Positions 9,622-13,470 of a stretch of DNA of 13,470 nt are shown here, in pieces. The position numbers were made by a program, and so were the translations under genes. The stretch is taken from assembly GCA_024811115.1 (NCBI GenBank), contig JAKOGH010000705.1, positions 1-13,470 on the forward strand. The letters are read 5' to 3'. Numbering within the stretch: the stretch's first letter is position 1; each line of letters opens with the position of its first letter. Origin of the DNA: Terana coerulea. Lineage: Eukaryota > Basidiomycota > Agaricomycetes > Polyporales > Phanerochaetaceae. Under the pieces are notes generated by a model. It did not search any database. It was not told the origin of the DNA and was given only the letters and a program-made list of their open reading frames with translations.

Positions 9622-10227
9622 GCGCCCCCTCTCCGAAGAGAGGCGTAACCGTCCAACGCATGTCCCATGTGACGACGCTACAGCTAGCAGAGGTCCGTCA
9701 TGTACGACAGGATTTTCATTACATGCATTTTTGTAGGTTCGGCCGACAAGATCATGTTTCGCACGCGCAGTGAAATACCGCCTTTTGGCTTACTGGTATT
9801 CTGCTTCCTCTAAGGCGGCTGCTTCTCCGACGAGTCAAGCACTGTGGCGGAAGGTATTTTGAGGAGGCTAATGGGTCGGGTTTGCCCTCCGAGAACGGAC
9901 TCGTTAGGCCCTGTTCATCTCTCTACGTCTCTGTCAAACCGCTATTGGGCGCGCAATTACTTGTCGCGTATATCGAATCCAATAGGCGGGACAGGGCGAG
10001 TACGGCTACCGCCGAGCTTGCACAAATACGCTGCAGCCTGAAGCTCTGTGGACGGAACATAGACAGTTACTTACATGATGTCAATATTTATCTTACAACT
10101 CAGTGATTCCGGCGCCGGGGTTATATGAGATGCACATATTGTGCTTTGAGATTGCATGCATACTACTACTACAAACAAGATACAAATGTGACTTCAGGCA
10201 ATAGAAAAGCGCAAAGAAAATTAAGGC

Positions 10228-10827
10228 GTGAGTTGGTTTCCTCTGCAAGCTTACAGCTCCGAGTACTTATCCCGAGGACCACGTAAAGGTCCACGCCAGG
10301 ACGAGCATCAGAACGATGCCCGCCCTCCCTCGGGACGTACCTTTAAGTTATACCACAACCCGGTGAGAGTCGAAAGACGGCGTAAGCGCAATGCACAGCG
10401 AGGTAGCTCGCCCCATGAAGGTGCAGGGGTCAAGTCGCTGCTCGCCCGGGAAACGTATGGCCATAGACCGCCATACTCGACTGAGGCCAGTCACCAGCCC
10501 AAGTATGGTTCCGCACGCCCGGACGACGAGGGGTTGTCACGACCTGCACCTGTGCCATGGAGCTACACATACCTGCCACACATCGCAGCCGTCGGAAGGA
10601 GGGGGGAGGGAGCCGAATTGTCGAAGGAGCCTCGGGTGCACGGACTGGTGGGAGGACGCGGGCAAAGGAGGTCCATGGACACGCTCGCCGCCGTCAAGCC
10701 GACCGCCTACGGTGGGTACACAAGGTCACGGAGGTTTGTAGGCACCGAGGCCCCTGGCGCATCCGTGCCACCACTGGCACTTGTGTTGTGTTGGTGGACC
10801 CATGAACGTAGACGACGGGAGAGGTGA
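10228..10827 (+). CDS. 200-codon open frame, uncertain
   Basis: The frame is open for 199 residues but begins with GTG directly after an in-frame TAA, and its first ATG is about three quarters of the way along. The translation is Arg/Gly/Pro-rich and looks disordered, with no domain I recognise. The other two + frames are also open over long parts of this GC-rich stretch, which lowers the weight of the ORF. It could be an internal exon of a larger gene or simply stop-poor DNA. The minus strand carries the better promoter signals. Confidence 0.2.
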   Translation: MSWFPLQAYSSEYLSRGPRKGPRQDEHQNDARPPSGRTFKLYHNPVRVERRRKRNAQRGSSPHEGAGVKSLLARETYGHRPPYSTEASHQPKYGSARPDDEGLSRPAPVPWSYTYLPHIAAVGRRGEGAELSKEPRVHGLVGGRGQRRSMDTLAAVKPTAYGGYTRSRRFVGTEAPGASVPPLALVLCWWTHERRRRER

Positions 10828-10890
10828 CGAGGTGCTACCCGCAGAGACGCAATGCCGGAAAGTCCACCCGCCGCACACCTGGAGAGGCTT

Positions 10891-10968
10891 GGGGAAGGGA
10901 AGGGGAAGAAAAGAAGGAGAGAGGGAAGGCTGGTGAGGAGAAAGAGCAAGGTCGGCTGGGTATTTATA
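10891..10968 (-). promoter_or_regulatory. TATA-like box and CT tract pointing leftward
   Basis: Read on the minus strand, TATAAATA (10968-10961) is followed about 30 bases later by a 39-nt uninterrupted pyrimidine run (10929-10891; purines on the + strand). This spacing and order match the core promoter of a fungal gene transcribed leftward. The first ATG downstream, near 10803, opens only about 25 codons, so the product may be spliced, short or noncoding. Confidence 0.35.
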
Positions 10969-11467
10969 TGTTTTTGCGGCTGGCAGTCCGTTTACTGACA
11001 ATCAACGGGGTCACGCCGACGACCAAACCATCTCAAACACCTGCCTAATTCGGCTGTCGCACTGATCCGCCCCCGCGCGCAGCCCGCCGCTCGGGCTGGC
11101 GCTCGCAGGCTCAGCTTCAGCCTTCCTCACGTCGGAGCGCCGAGCTCAGCCAGTGGCTGCCACTTCTCTTCTTGCCGTTGTCAGGCTCCGAGTCCGAGCA
11201 TTCCTTTCGTATACTCCGTATGCATCCAGCGCATGTTTTCACTTCTCAGCGTCACTTCACGTATGTAAGCTCTGCGAATGGGTGCTCTTCCTACGGACGA
11301 CACTTACAACAGGTACAGTACTTCTCTAGGTGAAAGGTATCGATGTGCCTTGCCATTGCAGCCTTGAACATCACCACGCGTTGGACCGCCATATCACGCC
11401 TGAGTCGCTAGTGTGCGCACGTCGACTGAGCTCCACACAGCCTTGAAGCTTCCAAACCGAGCCAGAT
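10969..11467. other. Stretch without a supported gene
   Basis: It contains a strongly GC-rich patch around 11070-11110. No convincing frame or RNA gene was found. By position it could be the upstream region of a leftward transcript starting near 10930. Confidence 0.35.
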
Positions 11468-11905
11468 ATGTCAGAGTTTGAGCTCGATGGGGTGCCGACC
11501 AGCTGTGAGTACACCGTCACATTCGTCGCCGGTCCCGTTTGCAAATATAACTCGGCAGTGGCGCATGGGCACCCACCAGCAGTCATGCGACTCCTCCCAG
11601 CTATTCAATGCTCTCAAGCCTCACAAATGAAGTGCACCGAGCCCAAAGGCTCGCCATATGGACGGTTTACATACCGAGGACAAGAATGTTGGAGCGCGAA
11701 TCGCGGGGATTTGTGGGAAGGCGAAGGTAAACATTATGGTGAAGCGGACGAGCATGGACGCCATCATCAAACAGTGCGTAGCCCACTTGCTCATTCTGAT
11801 AGCTACTTACAATTTTTCTCCTCAGACTACTCCGTGATGCCGCTCGGCAGTCCAACCTGCTTTGAACAATTGGACCGACAGGATGCTGTAGAGGATGTCT
11901 TGTGA
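11468..11905 (+). CDS. 145-residue open frame with intron-like signals, uncertain
   Basis: The frame begins with an ATG at 11468 and runs to a TGA that overlaps a GTGAGT donor-like site at 11902. Inside it are two intron-like segments: 11505-11558 (54 nt, GTGAGT to CAG, in phase) and 11774-11825 (52 nt, GTGCGT, CTTAC, CTCAG). Splicing the second one leads to an early stop in this frame but joins the frame of an internal ATG at 11658 to a stop near 11861. I could not find one model that satisfies all signals. The function is unknown. Confidence 0.22.
   Translation: MSEFELDGVPTSCEYTVTFVAGPVCKYNSAVAHGHPPAVMRLLPAIQCSQASQMKCTEPKGSPYGRFTYRGQECWSANRGDLWEGEGKHYGEADEHGRHHQTVRSPLAHSDSYLQFFSSDYSVMPLGSPTCFEQLDRQDAVEDVL
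11736..11853 (+). repeat. Module copy A (exon-intron-exon-like)
   Basis: Starting at ATGGTGAAG, 38 nt precede a GTGCG donor-like site, then comes a 52-nt intron-like segment, then 28 nt of further similarity to copy B at 12221-12337. By eye roughly 60 per cent of aligned bases match, the donor offset is identical (38 nt) and intron lengths are 52 and 51. The best-conserved part is around GATAGCTACTTAC at 11798-11810. Confidence 0.4.
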
Positions 11906-12220
11906 GTCATTCTGGTCCTACAGATATGCGCATGATTTGACCCGCACGAAGCGACGGGAGGCCTCTTTATCAGAAATTCTCCAATCTGTCTCACTCAAGC
12001 ACACGACTCCGCGCACACTACATCTGCCACGGGGCTATATGAGCAACGTCGTACCGTACTCATCTAAGTGCATGTACAGAAATCTTTGGTAGGTGGCTGG
12101 AACACCGCCAGCCGGGGTATGGGGCGTGTCAATGAAAACATGTTAGGTGCGCTTACCTCACGCTGATCACTTTCTATGAAACCTTCACACAAACCCCGTG
12201 TACGTACATCAGATTCAGTC

Positions 12221-12337
12221 ATGGTGAAGTGGGCGAGATTCAGTGCTATCGTTGCGCGGTGTGCAATTTTCTTTCGCCCCTTGATAGTTGCTTACATCAT
12301 TGTTTCCAGACAAATTCATGCTGTCATTCAGCAGTTT
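12221..12337 (+). repeat. Module copy B (exon-intron-exon-like)
   Basis: It begins ATGGTGAAG, with a donor-like GTGTGC at 12259 and an acceptor TTTCCAG ending at 12309. The segment lies in an 87-codon frame (12176-12439) that stays open with or without removing the 51-nt intron. Its similarity to copy A suggests a local duplication of a gene fragment about 485 bp apart, since diverged. Neither copy could be extended into a complete gene. Confidence 0.4.
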
Positions 12338-12626
12338 GTGAATTTGGACATAGCTCACTCAAGCGCGATGGATAGGACCCTCCTCGACCTTCGGATACGT
12401 TTACTCGCGTCCACACGTCCAGCCGCAGAATCTCCTTGAACAATTGGAAAGCAATCTGATATCTTCCGGTACGTCCACTCTTCCCGTCTTGTCAGTAGCT
12501 TATATTGAATGTCTCTTGGTTTCCAGTCCTACTCTTGTTTCGTGCGATCAAGTCAAGTCTACCGTACCTGGAAACTCCCAGTGACTGTCTCGACGAAATA
12601 CCCTTGACTCTCAGAAAGCGAGAAGC

Positions 12627-13046
12627 TCATGCCCTCTGTTCGTGAGTTGGAAGATGGCTAGACGACTCATCCCACTCTTCCACCGAAGCTGATCTAACAA
12701 CAGTTATGGACAAGACTGATATCGGTGGGTCATGCACCGACTCTGTCGCGCTGCGATACTGCGGTCTGAGCTCGGGAACCTCGTATGCTGATGGTATGTG
12801 CTTGGGTAGGCCAGAGAAAGTACCTCCGTCGCTGTAGGCCCTGTCAGAATTCGGTGGAATGCGAGCAGTAGTCGGAGGAACGACCAGCTCTAAGTCGTGG
12901 TGAGGCGCTCCATGGCCACTTGCGCTCGGATCGTACCTCGTCCACGTCAGTACTCGGGTATCGGGAATGGATGTTCTGCATTTTCCATTTTTCCGCCTTA
13001 CAGCTATATACACATGGGCCGACAAGGATCCACAAATAGCACACAT
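12627..13046 (-). CDS. 139-residue open frame, uncertain
   Basis: The minus-strand frame starts at an ATG at 13046 and ends at a TGA at 12627. The product is rich in Pro, Ser and charged residues, has no membrane span and matches no family I know. The length alone is not significant. It overlaps the + strand intron-like segment at 12642-12703, and both cannot easily be functional. It would end a gene running head-to-tail after the partial gene at 13258. Confidence 0.25.
   Translation of the reverse strand: MCAICGSLSAHVYIAVRRKNGKCRTSIPDTRVLTWTRYDPSASGHGAPHHDLELVVPPTTARIPPNSDRAYSDGGTFSGLPKHIPSAYEVPELRPQYRSATESVHDPPISVLSITVVRSASVEEWDESSSHLPTHEQRA
12642..12703 (+). other. Candidate spliceosomal intron, 62 nt
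   Basis: The segment starts GTGAGT, has GATCTAAC just before its end and finishes ACAACAG, a close match to the intron at 2332-2391. Flanking frames are open only briefly, so the transcript it belongs to is not established. A second donor-like GTACGT with an acceptor TTTCCAG brackets 12469-12526. Confidence 0.35.
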
Positions 13047-13257
13047 CCTCTTTGGCTATTCTGTTGCATCCATTGACAAGAGTTTGCCTACATGGACGTC
13101 CTCAATCGTTTGTTGTAGCAAAAGTCATGACTCTGAATTGTCAGGTATTACAGATGAGTGCAACAAATGTGGTAACACAGCGAGGGCACAAACAGCATCA
13201 ATCAAGGATAGCAAGAGTTCCAGAGTATGAGACCACGAATACTTGTATGGTCAGCGG

Positions 13258-13470
13258 TCAAAGAAGTTTCGCCTCGCGTTTCGCCTGTTGCACCTGCGCA
13301 AGTCGTTGCTGCCTCTGTGTGACCTGATTGCTCTGCGTACCCTTCTTCTTCGACGCACCTCCCGCAGGCACAGCAGGCGCAATTGCGGTTTGTGATAGCG
13401 ATATTCTGGTGTCATCCGATGCGAAGCCAGGTATTCGGATGTTGTGGTTGCGTTCTGTGGGAGTGTCCAG
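13258..13470 (-). CDS. C-terminal end of a gene entering from the right edge
   Basis: From the window edge the minus strand is open for 70 codons to a TGA at 13260-13258. The tail has an Ala/Pro/Gly stretch, a KKK cluster and then a Gln/Arg/Lys/Ala-rich helix-prone segment ending REAKLL. That composition is typical of a real protein C-terminus (basic, possibly coiled-coil or nucleic-acid-associated) and unlike random sequence. The start lies outside the window. The family cannot be named from this part. After the stop, about 210 bases look like untranslated sequence. Confidence 0.55.
   Translation of the reverse strand: MDTPTERNHNIRIPGFASDDTRISLSQTAIAPAVPAGGASKKKGTQSNQVTQRQQRLAQVQQAKREAKLL

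Larger units (their letters stand above)
5590..10227. other. Long stretch with only weak coding signals
   Basis: This 4.6 kb holds many short overlapping frames but no gene I can close with a start, in-phase introns and a stop. The best signals, all weak, are minus-strand blocks at 6452-6983, an intron-like element at 5804-5859 (minus), and a + strand frame at 8134-8589 broken by one TAG. I saw no reverse transcriptase, integrase, transposase or helicase motif in any translated frame. Confidence 0.35.

Noticed and set aside
9771..10106. About 110-codon + strand open frame with protein-like composition
   Set aside because: Several frames of this length are expected by chance in a window of this size and composition; no start codon or in-phase intron supports it.
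12147..12720. A multi-exon + strand gene through 12311-12468 and 12527-12641
   Set aside because: On re-reading, the frame entering 12310 meets a TAG near 12375, so the exons do not join in one frame; only the intron signals are kept.
1..13470. Short CaaX-ending pheromone-type peptides
   Set aside because: A partial scan of short frames on the + strand for Cys-aliphatic-aliphatic-Ala ends before a stop found no convincing example; the minus strand was not fully scanned for them.
1..13470. CRISPR arrays, bacterial promoters and operons, LTR or DNA-transposon coding regions
   Set aside because: No regularly spaced repeats, no ribosome-binding-site-led ORF series and no reverse transcriptase, integrase or transposase motifs were seen.

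Overview
The window looks like nuclear DNA of a filamentous fungus, most likely a basidiomycete. The evidence is one gene whose four exons join in phase across introns of 44-60 nt (GTGAG donors, a CTAAC-type branch site, AG acceptors), CT-rich tracts near gene starts, and mixed base composition. I see no operons, Shine-Dalgarno sites, rRNA, tRNA, CRISPR or recognisable transposon genes.

Layout: 1-1997 has no gene I can support, but holds several hairpins, including a 13-bp perfect inverted repeat at 1081-1150. 1998-3444 is the one solid gene (+ strand): a CT-rich leader, then four exons encoding a 411-residue single-span membrane protein with a long Ser/Thr/Pro-rich tail. 3445-4541 holds a long pyrimidine run and short tandem repeats. 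4542-5589 (- strand) has three stop-free blocks that join in phase through two introns of good quality; I treat it as a probable gene or decayed gene with an unresolved 5' end. 5590-10227 has only weak coding signals. 10228-10968 has a long stop-free frame on + and, on -, a TATA-like box with a 39-nt purine run. 11468-12337 contains two diverged copies of an exon-intron-exon-like module. 12627-13046 (-) is a weak open frame, and 13258-13470 (-) is the C-terminal end of a gene entering from the right edge.

No pathway links these genes, and no product was recognised by family. Much of the sequence is GC-balanced, so stop-free frames of 100-140 codons are expected by chance. I therefore gave weight to in-phase splicing rather than to ORF length. 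All splice models are by eye and need RNA or homology support.
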